64,000 nucleotides of DNA from Paraburkholderia terricola (GCF_900142195.1 NZ_FRAB01000022.1:37794-101793); one strand, 5' to 3'. Counted from the stretch's first letter, positions 17,948-27,769 are shown. The notes: generated by a model from the letters alone, not told the origin. Program-made: numbers and translations.

Positions 17948-18805
17948 TTATTCGAAGCGCCCCGTGCGTGCCATTTCCATCAGACGCGCGATGCGTTCCT
18001 CGGTGGCCGGGTGCGTGGAGAACAGATTCGCGATGCTGCCCCCCGATAGCGGATTCATGATCATCATCTGCGCGGTAGCGGGATGCTGCTCGGCCGTGGG
18101 AAACGGAATGCCGCTCGCGTAGCGGTGGATCTTGTCGAGCGCCGAGGCAAGCGCCTGCGGGTCGCCGGAAATCTGCGCGCCGCCACGGTCCGCTTCGAAT
18201 TCCCGCGCGCGCGAAATCGCCATCTGGATCAGCGCACCCGCGATCGGCGCCAGCAGCGCGACGGCGATGCCCGCGATCGGGTTCGTGGGACGGCCGTTTT
18301 CGTCGCGGCCACCGAAGAACATCGCGAAGTTCGCCAGCGCGGAAATCGCGCCGGCCATGGTCGCCGAAATGGTCGAGATGAGAATGTCGCGGTGCTTCAC
18401 GTGCGCCAGTTCGTGCGCCATCACACCGCGCATTTCGCGCTCCGACAATACGCGCAAAATACCCGTGGTCGCGGCAACCGCGGCGTGCTCCGGATTGCGG
18501 CCCGTGGCGAATGCATTCGGCGCGTCTTCGTTGATCAGATAGACGCGCGGCATCGGCAGATTCGCGCGCGTGGAGAGTTCGCGCACCATGCGATAGAACT
18601 GCGGCGCGCTGGTTTCGTCGACTTCCTGCGCGTTGTACATGCGCAGGACCATTTTGTCCGAGAACCAGTACGAAAAGAAATTCATGCCGAGGGCGATCAC
18701 GAGCGCGATCATCATGCCGCGCGACCCGCCGATCATCCCGCCGATCACGATGAAAAGGGCCGTGATCGCGGCCATCAACATCGCGGTTTTGACCCAATTG
18801 AACAT
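17948..18805 (-). CDS. htpX: Membrane zinc metalloprotease HtpX
   Basis: A 285-aa M48 peptidase of the inner membrane that degrades damaged membrane proteins. Hydrophobic helices at about 5-25 and 30-48 precede the zinc motif HELAH (in VMAHELAHVKHRD), with two more helices at about 150-195 and the distal zinc-ligand glutamate in REFEADRGG. Start at 18805 (MFNWVKTAM), with an AAGGAG ribosome-binding site 9 nt upstream. An in-frame ATG 30 bp earlier is less likely. It is followed by a strong terminator. Confidence 0.96.
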   Translation of the reverse strand: MFNWVKTAMLMAAITALFIVIGGMIGGSRGMMIALVIALGMNFFSYWFSDKMVLRMYNAQEVDETSAPQFYRMVRELSTRANLPMPRVYLINEDAPNAFATGRNPEHAAVAATTGILRVLSEREMRGVMAHELAHVKHRDILISTISATMAGAISALANFAMFFGGRDENGRPTNPIAGIAVALLAPIAGALIQMAISRAREFEADRGGAQISGDPQALASALDKIHRYASGIPFPTAEQHPATAQMMIMNPLSGGSIANLFSTHPATEERIARLMEMARTGRFE

Positions 18806-18906
18806 GTCTGCAACTCCTTGCCTAACGCGGTTCATCTCTGCGCCGCATGATCGCGGCGCCTGATTGTAAGCGAAATGTTAGATATGGGCGCGTGAGGAAA
18901 ATTCAA

Positions 18907-19548
18907 TCATCTTGATGCGGTGGCGAGTTTGATGCCCAAGCCGACGAATGCACCGCCGACGCCGCGATCCAGCCACTTCTTCACCGACGGCTTGCCGGAA
19001 AAACGTTGCGTCACACTACCCGCGATCCATGCGACGAAGCTGTTCCACATCATGCTCATGACGACGAACACGCCGCCGAGCGTGAGAAACGCCAGCGTCT
19101 TATGATCGCCGCCGGTGGTCACGAATTGCGGGAAGAACGACACGAAAAACAGCACGACCTTAGGATTCAGCACATTGGTCCAGAAGCCTTGCAGGAAAAG
19201 CTGGCGCAGCGACTTGGGGGCACCGGCCCCGCGCGCTTCACCACCCGCTTGATCCGTGGCCGGTTTGGCGAAAATCAGGCGCACGCCGAGATAGATCAGA
19301 TAGATGGCGCCGACGAACTTGATGATCGTGAACGCTGTAGCCGACGCCGCCAGCAGCGCGGTCAAGCCGAACGCGCAGGCGAGCGAATGAACGCAGGAGC
19401 CGGCCGAGATGCCGAGCACCGACATCAGACCCGCGCCGCGGCCCTGAGCAACGCTGCGCCCGACTATGTAAGCCGTATCGGGACCGGGCGTCACGTTTAG
19501 CAAAAAGACCGCGACGACGAAGAACTCAAAATGGGTGATGCCGAACAT
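18907..19548 (-). CDS. LysE/RhtB-family amino-acid exporter
   Basis: A 213-aa inner-membrane protein with six predicted helices and the family signature near the N-terminus (LLNVTPGPDTAYIVGRS) plus the conserved NPK motif (WTNVLNPKVVLFFVSFFPQF). LysE/RhtB proteins export amino acids such as lysine, threonine, homoserine or analogues. The substrate cannot be told from sequence. It lies 112 bp downstream of fmt and 101 bp upstream of htpX, all leftward. Confidence 0.92.
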   Translation of the reverse strand: MFGITHFEFFVVAVFLLNVTPGPDTAYIVGRSVAQGRGAGLMSVLGISAGSCVHSLACAFGLTALLAASATAFTIIKFVGAIYLIYLGVRLIFAKPATDQAGGEARGAGAPKSLRQLFLQGFWTNVLNPKVVLFFVSFFPQFVTTGGDHKTLAFLTLGGVFVVMSMMWNSFVAWIAGSVTQRFSGKPSVKKWLDRGVGGAFVGLGIKLATASR

Positions 19549-19660
19549 GGAAATCCTCGAAACCTGGACCGTTGCTTAAGTGATTCTAACGCGCAGCGGC
19601 TCGCGGCGGCGGCCGCGAGCCTCGGCCGAACGGACGATGTTCAAGACCCGCGCGAGTCTG

Positions 19661-20650
19661 TTATTTTGCTTCGGGAAGTTGGAAACGCTGCCCAGCGGCC
19701 AGCGTCGCGCCCGCCAGGAATTCACGCACCGGCAGACGCTTGCCGCCGGGTTTCTGAAGTTGCGTGAGACGCAGCGCGCCTTCGCCACAGGCCACCACCA
19801 CGCCTTCGGCGGATACCGCCATGATCGTGCCGGCTGCGGCGCTGTTGCCAGGCGCGTCCACCGGGGCAGCCGACCAGACCTTGATCGACGTGCCGTCTTC
19901 CAGCGTGCCCACGCCGCCGGGAAACGGATCGAACGCACGCACCTGGCGCGCGAGCGCTGCGGCCGGACGGCGCCAGTCCAGCGCTGCTTCGTGCTTGGCG
20001 ATCTTTTCCGCGTACGTCACACCGTCCGCCGGTTGCGGCGTTGCCGCCAGCTTGCCGTTGCGCTCCAGTTCGATCAGCGCCTCGACGATCAGCTTCGCGC
20101 CGTCTTGCGCGAGACGGTCGTGCAGCGTGGCGGTGGTGTCGTCGTCGGAGATCGGCGTGCGCGTTTCCGAGATCATTGCGCCGGTGTCGAGGCCCGCGTC
20201 CATCTGCATCAGCGTGATGCCGGTTTCCGCGTCACCTGCTTCGATCGCGCGGTGGATCGGCGCCGCGCCGCGCCAGCGCGGCAGCAACGATGCGTGAATG
20301 TTGATGCAGCCAAACGGCGGAATCTCCAGCACTTCCTGCGGCAGGATGAGACCGTAGGCGGCCACCACCATGACGTCGTGCGGCGTGGCGCGTAGCTGAT
20401 CGATCGCGGCTGCGGCTTCGGCCGGATATTTGCCTGCGCGGCGCAGCGAGGGCGGTTGAGCGACAGCGATCCCGTGCTCCTGCGCGTAGCGCTTGACCGG
20501 GCTCGCCTGCATTTTCATTCCGCGTCCGGCAGGCTGGTCGGCTCGGGTCAATACGAGCGGCACGGGAAAACCGCCGCTGTGAATCGCGGCCAGCGCGGCC
20601 GCCGCAAACTCCGGCGTACCGGCAAAAATGACGCGCAACGAATGACTCAT
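19661..20650 (-). CDS. fmt: Methionyl-tRNA formyltransferase
   Basis: A 329-aa enzyme that formylates the initiator Met-tRNA using 10-formyl-THF. The N-terminal formyltransferase domain starts IFAGTPEFAA. The catalytic block contains GCINIHASLLPRWRGAAPI with the Asn/His pair and, further on, the DTG motif in MDAGLDTGAM. The C-terminal OB-like tRNA-binding domain starts around residue 210. It is 31 bp downstream of def, the classic def-fmt pair that adds and later removes the formyl group. Confidence 0.97.
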   Translation of the reverse strand: MSHSLRVIFAGTPEFAAAALAAIHSGGFPVPLVLTRADQPAGRGMKMQASPVKRYAQEHGIAVAQPPSLRRAGKYPAEAAAAIDQLRATPHDVMVVAAYGLILPQEVLEIPPFGCINIHASLLPRWRGAAPIHRAIEAGDAETGITLMQMDAGLDTGAMISETRTPISDDDTTATLHDRLAQDGAKLIVEALIELERNGKLAATPQPADGVTYAEKIAKHEAALDWRRPAAALARQVRAFDPFPGGVGTLEDGTSIKVWSAAPVDAPGNSAAAGTIMAVSAEGVVVACGEGALRLTQLQKPGGKRLPVREFLAGATLAAGQRFQLPEAK

Positions 20651-20681
20651 GAACGGGAGCAGTAGGCGAGGTGGACGCGCA

Positions 20682-21185
20682 TTACATTGCGTGGGCGAGT
20701 TTCTTCATCTTGCTCTTGATGCGCGTTTGCTTCAGCGGCGACAGATATTCGACGAACACGCGGCCCATCAAGTGATCCATCTCGTGCTGAATGCACACCG
20801 CGAGCAGCCCTTCGCAATCCATCTCGAAGATCTCGCCCTTCTCGTTCAACGCGTGCACACGCACTTTCTCGGCGCGCTCGACGTTGTCATAGATCCCCGG
20901 CACCGACAGGCAGCCCTCTTCGGACAGCTTCTTTTCGTCACTCGACCAGATGATTTCCGGGTTGATGAAAGCGAGCAGCTGGTCATGCGTCTCCGACACG
21001 TCGATCACGATCACGCGCTCGTGCACGTCCACCTGGGTCGCGGCGAGGCCCACGCCGGGTGCGGCGTACATCGTTTCAGCCATGTCCGCGACGAGGCGGC
21101 GGATGCGGTCGTTGACCGCCTCGACCGGTTTCGCAATCTTGTGCAGCCGTTTGTCCGGGTAATTGATGATGTTCAGTAAAGCCAT
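20682..21185 (-). CDS. def: Peptide deformylase
   Basis: A 167-aa iron/zinc hydrolase that removes the N-formyl group from nascent proteins. All three family motifs are present: GVGLAATQ (motif 1), EGCLS (motif 2 with metal-ligand Cys) and QHEMDH (motif 3 with metal-ligand His). Start at 21185 (MALLNIINYPDKRL). The upstream in-frame extension lacks homology. It is the first gene of the leftward def-fmt unit and divergent from dprA. Confidence 0.97.
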   Translation of the reverse strand: MALLNIINYPDKRLHKIAKPVEAVNDRIRRLVADMAETMYAAPGVGLAATQVDVHERVIVIDVSETHDQLLAFINPEIIWSSDEKKLSEEGCLSVPGIYDNVERAEKVRVHALNEKGEIFEMDCEGLLAVCIQHEMDHLMGRVFVEYLSPLKQTRIKSKMKKLAHAM

Positions 21186-21427
21186 GATCTTGAATGTGAT
21201 TTTGGGCGCCGCTGACCGGTGGAAGGCTCGCGTTAGCCGTTCGGCCAGGGTGTGGGCGCATCGCATTGCGCACAGGATAGATGGTGTCGAACCGGTTCGA
21301 TTCAACGCGCCTCGTGCGCCAACGACGAGCCCGCGCGGGTGGGCGCGGCGCTGCAGTTATTTCGGATGATGAAAATTTTAGCATGGCGCCCGCCTGCCCG
21401 CTGGCCCTGCAAGAGGATTCACTCGCA

Positions 21428-22828
21428 ATGCACACCTTGCCCGCAACCGATATCGAACTCGCCGCGTGGCTGCGGCTCTCGCTCGCACCAGGGCTCAAAC
21501 CGGCCGCGCTGCGCTTACTGCTCGGCGCTTTCGGGCTGCCGGAAGCAATCTTCCATCAATCGCACGCGACGCTTGCCGCGATCGCCGGCGAAACCGCCGC
21601 GCGCGCCGCGCTGGCTCCCGCGGGCCCTGATCTCGACGCCCAGCTCGACGCGGTTCTCGCGTGGCGCGCGCTGCCCGGCAACCAGGTCGTCACGCTCGAC
21701 GACCCGGCGTACCCGCCCGCGCTCCTAACCATGCCTGATCCGCCTCCACTGCTATATATAAAGGGCCGGCTGGATCTGCTGCACACGCGCGCGGTCGCTC
21801 TGGTGGGCAGCCGCAGCGCCACGCCGCAAGGCGTCGAGGACGCGGAGCGTTTCGCGCGGGAGCTGTCGGCCGCCGGCGTGACGATCGTGTCGGGGCTGGC
21901 GCTCGGCATCGACGGCGCGGCGCATCGCGGCGGGCTGGAAGGTATCGGCGGCACGGTCGCGGTGATCGGCACCGGCGCGGACCTGGTGTACCCGGCGGCG
22001 CATCATGCGCTCGCGCGGCAGATCGCGGTGCAGGGCGCGATCCTGTCCGAATGGCCGCTTGGCACGCCGGCGCGCGCCGCCAACTTCCCGCAGCGCAATC
22101 GCCTGATCGCTGGGCTCGTGAGCGGTGTCGTGATCGTCGAGGCCGCGATGCGCTCCGGATCGCTGATCACGGCGCGGCTCGCCAACGAAATGGGCCGCGA
22201 TATCTTCGCGCTGCCCGGCTCGATCCACGCGCCGCTTTCGCGTGGCTGTCATCGGATCATCAAGCAAGGCGCGAAGCTGGTTGAGACACCCGACGAGGTA
22301 CTCGAGGAACTCGGCTTCGCCAGGCTGGCGGGAGATAAGGCTGCCGGCACGCGAACGGTTCGGTGGGACGGAGCCGATTCGCGGCATCCGCGGAAGGTGA
22401 GTGCCACGACAGCCGTGGTGCCGGACGCCGCAGCGGCGCGGACGAATTCCACAGACGCGAAGGAGTCGGCGGCCGAGCCAGCCGGGGCGCAAGCGGCAAA
22501 AGTGGCGGCGTCCGCACAGACGCCACCAGGCGCTACTTCGTCCGACTTTGCAGGGCCGCAAACAAGCGCGCCGCCTCGGGCGAACGCCGCCTCGACACAA
22601 GCATGCAGTCCGCCCTCGCCCACGTTCAGCAAGGAAGCCGAGCGACTGCTCGCGGCGCTCGGCCACGCGCCCGCCACGCTTGAAATTCTTGCCACCCGCA
22701 CCGAGATGGAGGACGCGGCTTTACAAACCACCTTGCTGCAACTCGAACTTGCCGGCCAGGTGACCGCGCTACCCGGCGGCCGCTTCATGCGGGCGAGCCC
22801 AGGCCGCCCCCGCGGTGCACAAGGTTGA
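21428..22828 (+). CDS. dprA: DNA processing protein DprA (Smf)
   Basis: A 466-aa protein that binds incoming single-stranded DNA and loads RecA during natural transformation. It has an N-terminal SAM-like helical part, then the Rossmann-fold DprA domain (about 110-320) with VALVGSRSATPQG, GLALGIDGAAHRGGL and TVAVIGTGADLVYP blocks. A low-complexity Ala/Thr/Pro linker of about 90 residues (about 330-415) follows, then a C-terminal winged helix (EAERLLAALGHAPATLEIL). The ATG at 21428 has an AAGAGG element 11-12 nt upstream and coincides with the family start; ATG 21383 is an alternative. Confidence 0.93.
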   Translation: MHTLPATDIELAAWLRLSLAPGLKPAALRLLLGAFGLPEAIFHQSHATLAAIAGETAARAALAPAGPDLDAQLDAVLAWRALPGNQVVTLDDPAYPPALLTMPDPPPLLYIKGRLDLLHTRAVALVGSRSATPQGVEDAERFARELSAAGVTIVSGLALGIDGAAHRGGLEGIGGTVAVIGTGADLVYPAAHHALARQIAVQGAILSEWPLGTPARAANFPQRNRLIAGLVSGVVIVEAAMRSGSLITARLANEMGRDIFALPGSIHAPLSRGCHRIIKQGAKLVETPDEVLEELGFARLAGDKAAGTRTVRWDGADSRHPRKVSATTAVVPDAAAARTNSTDAKESAAEPAGAQAAKVAASAQTPPGATSSDFAGPQTSAPPRANAASTQACSPPSPTFSKEAERLLAALGHAPATLEILATRTEMEDAALQTTLLQLELAGQVTALPGGRFMRASPGRPRGAQG

Positions 22829-22896
22829 CCACGATCCGGAATCGGCCATGCTACATTCGCGCCAAAGCACCTGACAAAAGTACGTAAGGAACCACC

Positions 22897-23274
22897 ATGC
22901 CCGCGCTAAACCTCGACACCGACCAAGACCGGATCGCCGAGCGCGTCAACGACCCGGACACGCTGTTCGTTGCGTGTCTGTGCGCGGAGTGGTGCGGAAC
23001 CTGTCGCGAGTATCGGGACGCCTTCGACAAGCTGGCCGATCGGCACCCGGATATCTGTTTCGCATGGATAGACATCGAAACCCACGCGGACCGTTTCGAC
23101 GATCTGGATGTCGAGAATTTCCCCACCATCCTGATCGAAGACTCGATCACGACACGTTTTTTCGGCACCGTATTGCCGCAAGCGGCAATCGTGGAGCGGA
23201 TGTTGTCCGACCTGACGGCCGTGCCCGGCATCAGCGGTGCGCCGAAACTGCGACCCGCGCTGGCGGTGGCCTGA
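22897..23274 (+). CDS. Thioredoxin-fold protein with WCGTC active site
   Basis: A 125-aa cytoplasmic thioredoxin-like protein. The redox motif WCGTC (about residues 33-37) differs from the classical WCGPC by a Thr in place of Pro. The later cis-proline element FPTILI is present. No signal peptide. It follows dprA by 68 bp and may be co-transcribed. Likely a general disulfide reductase or a specialised partner; the substrate is not known. Confidence 0.88.
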   Translation: MPALNLDTDQDRIAERVNDPDTLFVACLCAEWCGTCREYRDAFDKLADRHPDICFAWIDIETHADRFDDLDVENFPTILIEDSITTRFFGTVLPQAAIVERMLSDLTAVPGISGAPKLRPALAVA

Positions 23275-23390
23275 ACGTAGCGCCGGCCGTCCAGCCTTGC
23301 GGCACGGACGTTGCGGGCGGTGCACCGCGCGTTTGCCGCAGCTTGCCCGATTACCAGGCGCGCAATTATGATGGCGCGCTTTTCATGCAC

Positions 23391-23423
23391 TTGACACGCC
23401 GCTTTCACGGCGTGTGCTATAAA
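23391..23423 (+). promoter_or_regulatory. Possible topB promoter
   Basis: TTGACA (23391-23396) is followed by TATAAA (23418-23423) preceded by TG (extended -10, TGCTATAAA). The spacing of 21 bp is too long for a standard sigma-70 promoter, so only the extended -10 may matter. It lies about 100 bp upstream of topB. Confidence 0.35.
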
Positions 23424-23521
23424 GCGGTCGTTATTGGGTCGCAAAGGTCGCAAACGAGGGTCGCGCTGGAGAAAGCGCACTCAAGGCCATCAACCCTGAT
23501 CTACCAACCTCACATCGAGTC

Positions 23522-26185
23522 ATGTCCAAAGCACTGATCATCGCCGAAAAGCCTTCCGTCGCGAACGACATCGCGCGCGCTTTGGGCGGCTTTACCAAGC
23601 ATGACGAATACTACGAAAGCGACGAGTACGTCCTTTCCTCGGCAGTCGGCCATCTGCTGGAAATCGCCGCGCCCGAAGACTACGAAGTCAAACGCGGCAA
23701 GTGGAGTTTCGCCAATCTGCCTGTCATTCCGCCGCATTTCGATCTCAATCCGATCGCCAAGAGCGAGTCGCGCCTGAAGGTGCTGACCAAGCTGCTCAAG
23801 CGCAAGGATGTCGACCGCCTGATCAACGCATGCGACGCGGGGCGCGAGGGCGAGCTGATTTTCCGCCTGATCGCGCAGCACGCGAAAGCCAAGCAGCCGG
23901 TGCAACGCCTGTGGCTGCAATCCATGACGCCGGCTGCGATCCGCGACGGCTTCGCTCGTCTGCGTAGCGACGAGGAAATGCAGCCGCTCGCCGACGCGGC
24001 GCGCTGCCGTTCGGAAGCGGACTGGCTGGTCGGCATCAACGGCACGCGCGCAATGACCGCATTCAACAGCAAGGGCGGCGGCTTCTTCCTGACCACGGTC
24101 GGGCGGGTGCAGACGCCCACGCTGTCGATCGTCGTGGAGCGCGAAGAGAAAATTCGCCGCTTCGTGCCGCGCGACTATTGGGAAGTGAAAGCGGACTTCG
24201 TCTGCGCGGCCGGCTTTTACGAAGGCCGCTGGTTCGATCCGAAATTCAAGCGCGACGAGTTCGACCCGGAGAAACGCGATTCGCGTCTGTGGGCGCTGCC
24301 CGCGGCCGAGACCATCGTCGCCGCCTGCCGCGGCCAGATCGGCACGGTAACGGAAGAATCCAAGCCGTCCACGCAACTGTCGCCGGCGCTGTTCGATTTG
24401 ACCAGCTTGCAGCGCGAGGCCAACGGCCGCTTTGGCTTCTCGGCGAAGAACACGTTGGGTCTCGCCCAGGCGCTGTACGAAAAGCACAAGGTGCTGACCT
24501 ATCCCCGGACCGACGCTCGCGCGCTGCCGGAAGACTATATGGATACGGTCAAGCAGACGCTCGGCATGCTCAAGGAGAGCAACAACTATCTGCCGTTCGC
24601 CAAGCAGGTGCTCGACAAGGGCTGGGTGAAACCGAACAAGCGCATCTTCGACAACTCGAAGATCAGCGATCACTTCGCAATCATCCCGACGCTGCAAGCG
24701 CCGAAGAATCTGTCCGAGCCGGAACAGAAGCTCTACGACCTGGTCGTGAAGCGCTTCCTCTCGGTGTTCTTCCCGGCCGCCGAATTCAAGGTGACGACGC
24801 GGATCACGGAAGTGGTCGGCCATCACTTCAAGACGGAAGGCAAGGTGCTGGTGGAGCCGGGATGGCTGCAAATCTACGGTCGTGAAATCAGCGGCGAAGA
24901 CGCGAACCTCGTGCCGGTGCAGAAGGACGAAAAGGTCAAGACCGACAAGATCGCCGCCCAGCAACTGGTGACGAAGCCGCCCGCACGCTACAACGAAGCG
25001 ACCTTGCTGTCGGCCATGGAAGGCGCGGGCAAGCTGGTCGAGGACGACGAACTGCGCGAAGCCATGGCGGCCAAAGGCCTCGGCACGCCGGCCACGCGCG
25101 CCGCCATCATCGAAGGTCTGCTCGGTGAAAAGTATCTGATCCGCGAAGGCCGCGATCTGATTCCGACCGCCAAGGCCTTCCAGCTGATGACGCTATTGCG
25201 CGGCCTCGGCGTGAAGGAACTGACCGCGCCGGAATTGACCGGCGAATGGGAGTACAAGCTCTCGCAGATGGAGCGGGGCAACCTGCCGCGCGACGCGTTC
25301 ATGCAGGAAATTGCCCGCATGACGCAAACCATCGTCAAGCGCGCGAAGGAATACGATTCCGACACGATTCCCGGCGATTACGCCACGTTGCAAACACCGT
25401 GTCCGAATTGCGGCGGTCAGGTGAAGGAAAACTACCGGCGCTTTGCCTGCTCGAAATGCGAGTTCTCGATTTCGAAGATTCCGGGCGGACGTCAGTTCGA
25501 GATTCCCGAAGTCGAGGAGTTGTTGCAGAACAAGACGATCGGACCACTCTCTGGTTTCCGCAGCAAGATGGGCCGGCCCTTCTCGGCAATCCTGAAGCTG
25601 TCGCTCGACGACGAAATCAAGAACTACAAGCTGGAGTTTGATTTCGGCCAGGATTCAGGCGGCGAAGATGGGGAACCGCCGGACTTCTCCGATCAACAAC
25701 CGGTCGGCGCATGCCCGAAATGCAAGGGGCACGTGTTCGAGCATGGCATGAGCTATGTCTGCGAGAACTCGGTCGCCAATCCGAAGACTTGCGACTTCCG
25801 CTCGGGCAAGGTCATTCTGCAGCAGGAAATTGCCCGCGAGCAGATGTCCAAGCTGCTCGAAGAGGGGCGCACCGATCTGCTGACGAACTTCAAGTCGTCG
25901 CGCACAGGCCGCAACTTCAAGGCGTTCCTCGTCAAGCAGAACGACGGCAAGATCGGCTTTGAGTTCGAGAAGAAAGAGCCGTCCGCCAAAACGGCTGCGA
26001 AGGCGGCAGCGGCAAAGTCGGCTGCCGACGCCGCGACGGAGTCGGATGACGAAGAAGCGCAGGTCGCGGTGAAGACCGCGCCCGCGGCCAAAAAAGCGGC
26101 GGCTAAAAAGGCATCCGCGACCAAAACCGCGGCTGCAAAGAAGGCACCGGCGAAGAAAGCGGTGGCTCGAAAGACGGGCTCGTGA
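23522..26185 (+). CDS. topB: DNA topoisomerase III
   Basis: An 887-aa type IA topoisomerase that decatenates DNA through a transient 5'-phosphotyrosine link. It has an N-terminal TOPRIM domain (IIAEKPSVAND, DAGREGELI) and the active-site tyrosine Y327 in LTYPRTD. Two zinc-ribbon-like segments lie near residues 624-645 (CPNCGG...CSKCEF) and 730-760 (CPKCKG...C), each followed by a topoisomerase C-terminal repeat. The last 80 or so residues are an Ala/Lys-rich histone H1-like tail (repeated KKA, AAKK, PAKK), which would add nonspecific DNA affinity. The gene is monocistronic and ends before a strong bidirectional terminator. Confidence 0.95.
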   Translation: MSKALIIAEKPSVANDIARALGGFTKHDEYYESDEYVLSSAVGHLLEIAAPEDYEVKRGKWSFANLPVIPPHFDLNPIAKSESRLKVLTKLLKRKDVDRLINACDAGREGELIFRLIAQHAKAKQPVQRLWLQSMTPAAIRDGFARLRSDEEMQPLADAARCRSEADWLVGINGTRAMTAFNSKGGGFFLTTVGRVQTPTLSIVVEREEKIRRFVPRDYWEVKADFVCAAGFYEGRWFDPKFKRDEFDPEKRDSRLWALPAAETIVAACRGQIGTVTEESKPSTQLSPALFDLTSLQREANGRFGFSAKNTLGLAQALYEKHKVLTYPRTDARALPEDYMDTVKQTLGMLKESNNYLPFAKQVLDKGWVKPNKRIFDNSKISDHFAIIPTLQAPKNLSEPEQKLYDLVVKRFLSVFFPAAEFKVTTRITEVVGHHFKTEGKVLVEPGWLQIYGREISGEDANLVPVQKDEKVKTDKIAAQQLVTKPPARYNEATLLSAMEGAGKLVEDDELREAMAAKGLGTPATRAAIIEGLLGEKYLIREGRDLIPTAKAFQLMTLLRGLGVKELTAPELTGEWEYKLSQMERGNLPRDAFMQEIARMTQTIVKRAKEYDSDTIPGDYATLQTPCPNCGGQVKENYRRFACSKCEFSISKIPGGRQFEIPEVEELLQNKTIGPLSGFRSKMGRPFSAILKLSLDDEIKNYKLEFDFGQDSGGEDGEPPDFSDQQPVGACPKCKGHVFEHGMSYVCENSVANPKTCDFRSGKVILQQEIAREQMSKLLEEGRTDLLTNFKSSRTGRNFKAFLVKQNDGKIGFEFEKKEPSAKTAAKAAAAKSAADAATESDDEEAQVAVKTAPAAKKAAAKKASATKTAAAKKAPAKKAVARKTGS

Positions 26186-26243
26186 TTCAAAAACCTGTGG
26201 CCGGGAGATCTTGAACTGCCGGCCGCCATCGTGCGTGCCCACG

Positions 26244-26281
26244 AAAAAAGGCGCAGTCACTTCACGTGACTGCGCCTTTTT
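26244..26281 (+). terminator. Bidirectional intrinsic terminator after topB
   Basis: GGCGCAGTCAC (26250-26260) and GTGACTGCGCC (26266-26276) form an 11-bp perfect stem with a 5-nt loop. It is preceded by AAAAAA and followed by TTTTT, so it can end both topB and leftward transcripts of the lysR gene, whose stop is at 26327. Confidence 0.92.
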
Positions 26282-26326
26282 CATTTTGCGTGCCGGGAAG
26301 CGCTACCGTCCCCATCGCCCCACCGC

Positions 26327-27427
26327 TTACAGCCGCGACAAAACCGTCGTCCTCGGACGATTCGTGGTCTTTGCCAAAGTGCTTGGCACCGGCGATAACT
26401 CGCTATCCAGGAGGCGTGAGAGCGGCTCAGCGCCGTCGAACGCTTCCGGCGGCATGGAGTCCGCCGAATCGAGCGCCCCGGACGTGGCAGGCCGGCCAAG
26501 GCCGTCCTTGATCCACTGTTCGCCGAGCAAGCTGTTCGGTGTCTGGCTGAAATGCTCGACCAGATGGTCGATGAACGTACGCACCTTCGCCGGCAAGTGA
26601 CGACGGCTGGGATACGCAATGTTGATCTCCACCTGCGGCAGACGGTAGTCGCCGAGCAGACGCACGAGCCTGCCGCGTGTCATATCGCGGCCGATCAGAT
26701 AGCTCGGCAGGATTGCGATGCCCATGCCAAGCAACGCAAATTGCCGCAACATTTCCGTGTTGTTGGCCACGATCACGTTCGACGGCCGCACCCGTACTTC
26801 GCCTTCCGGGCCGGTAAACACCCGCTCGTCGCCCCAGTACTCGGACGGCAGGCTCAGGCACGGATGCTCCAGCAGATGCTCGGGACGCGTCGGCGTGCCG
26901 TGCTTCTCCAGATAGGCCGGCGTGGCGCACACGGTCATGCAGCCGGTGGTCAGACGCCGCGTGACGATGCTTGCGCTGCGCATCTGCCGTGCGATCACCA
27001 CGCCCACGTCGAAGCCTTCTTCGACCAGATCGACCTGGCGGTCGACCAGCGTGACATCGGGAATGACTTTCGGATAGCGCTCGGCGTACGTCTGCAGCAC
27101 GGGCGCGAGGTTATGCAGGCCGAACACGACCGGTGCGACGATTCGCAACGTGCCGACCGGCTCGTGATTTCGCGCGACCACCATCTGCTCGACGTCTTCC
27201 AGTTCGTCGAGGATCTGGCGCGCACGCTCGAGATAAACCTGGCCGGATTCGGTCAGAGACAAACTGCGGGTGGTTCGATTGAGCAACCGCGTACCCAGAC
27301 GCCCTTCGAGATCGGCAACGTGACGGGTGGCAACTGCGTTGGAAATATCCATCGCGCTCGCAGCGCGGGCGAAACTGCCGAGATCCGCCACTTTGACGAA
27401 AACTCGCATCGACTGCAAATGATCCAT
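26327..27427 (-). CDS. LysR-family transcriptional regulator with C-terminal extension
   Basis: A 366-aa LTTR. The N-terminal winged helix-turn-helix is MDHLQSMRVFVKVADLGSF followed by AASAMDISNAVATRHVADLE. The effector domain runs from about 90 to 295. The first 300 residues match the usual family length, and about 65 extra residues (Ser/Pro/Ala-rich, from roughly SQTPNSLLGEQ) extend the C-terminus. The ATG at 27427 is the homology start; the frame is open 63 codons earlier without similarity. No obvious divergent target lies upstream (pckG is co-directional), so its regulon cannot be named. Confidence 0.9.
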   Translation of the reverse strand: MDHLQSMRVFVKVADLGSFARAASAMDISNAVATRHVADLEGRLGTRLLNRTTRSLSLTESGQVYLERARQILDELEDVEQMVVARNHEPVGTLRIVAPVVFGLHNLAPVLQTYAERYPKVIPDVTLVDRQVDLVEEGFDVGVVIARQMRSASIVTRRLTTGCMTVCATPAYLEKHGTPTRPEHLLEHPCLSLPSEYWGDERVFTGPEGEVRVRPSNVIVANNTEMLRQFALLGMGIAILPSYLIGRDMTRGRLVRLLGDYRLPQVEINIAYPSRRHLPAKVRTFIDHLVEHFSQTPNSLLGEQWIKDGLGRPATSGALDSADSMPPEAFDGAEPLSRLLDSELSPVPSTLAKTTNRPRTTVLSRL

Positions 27428-27718
27428 ATAACGACTCCTGCCGTATTGCTGCTTCCTGACAATTAGTGAAAACCAGTGAAGCGGAACCTGGAATTCTCCT
27501 ACGACTCCCGAAATCGTGCAGAAGTTGCCCGCGAAAGCGGAAATTTTGTCGGTTTTCGTGCCACTGTATTCCCCAACGTAGGGCATGGGCGCCGATTGTT
27601 CCGGATCAGGAAACAATGTGCTGCAATGCAGCTTGAACGGGCTTTTTTGTTCGAACAGCCGGCAGGGCTGCTTCGCTACTGTCCAAAGGCAAAAAATGAC
27701 GCTTGAACGGCAAGACCC
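27428..27718. other. Region between lysR and the pckG terminator
   Basis: About 290 bp without a supported gene; short frames here lack ribosome-binding sites. It presumably contains the lysR promoter. No operator-like palindrome was obvious. Confidence 0.4.
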
Positions 27719-27742
27719 AAAAGAAAAACCGCCCGGAGGCGG
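27719..27742 (-). terminator. Intrinsic terminator of pckG
   Basis: Read leftward, CCGCC-TCCG-GGCGG (27729-27742) is followed by TTTTTCTT (27721-27728). It lies 28 bp after the pckG stop. Confidence 0.85.
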
Positions 27743-27769
27743 CTTTGTCTGAAGCGAACGCTCACATGA

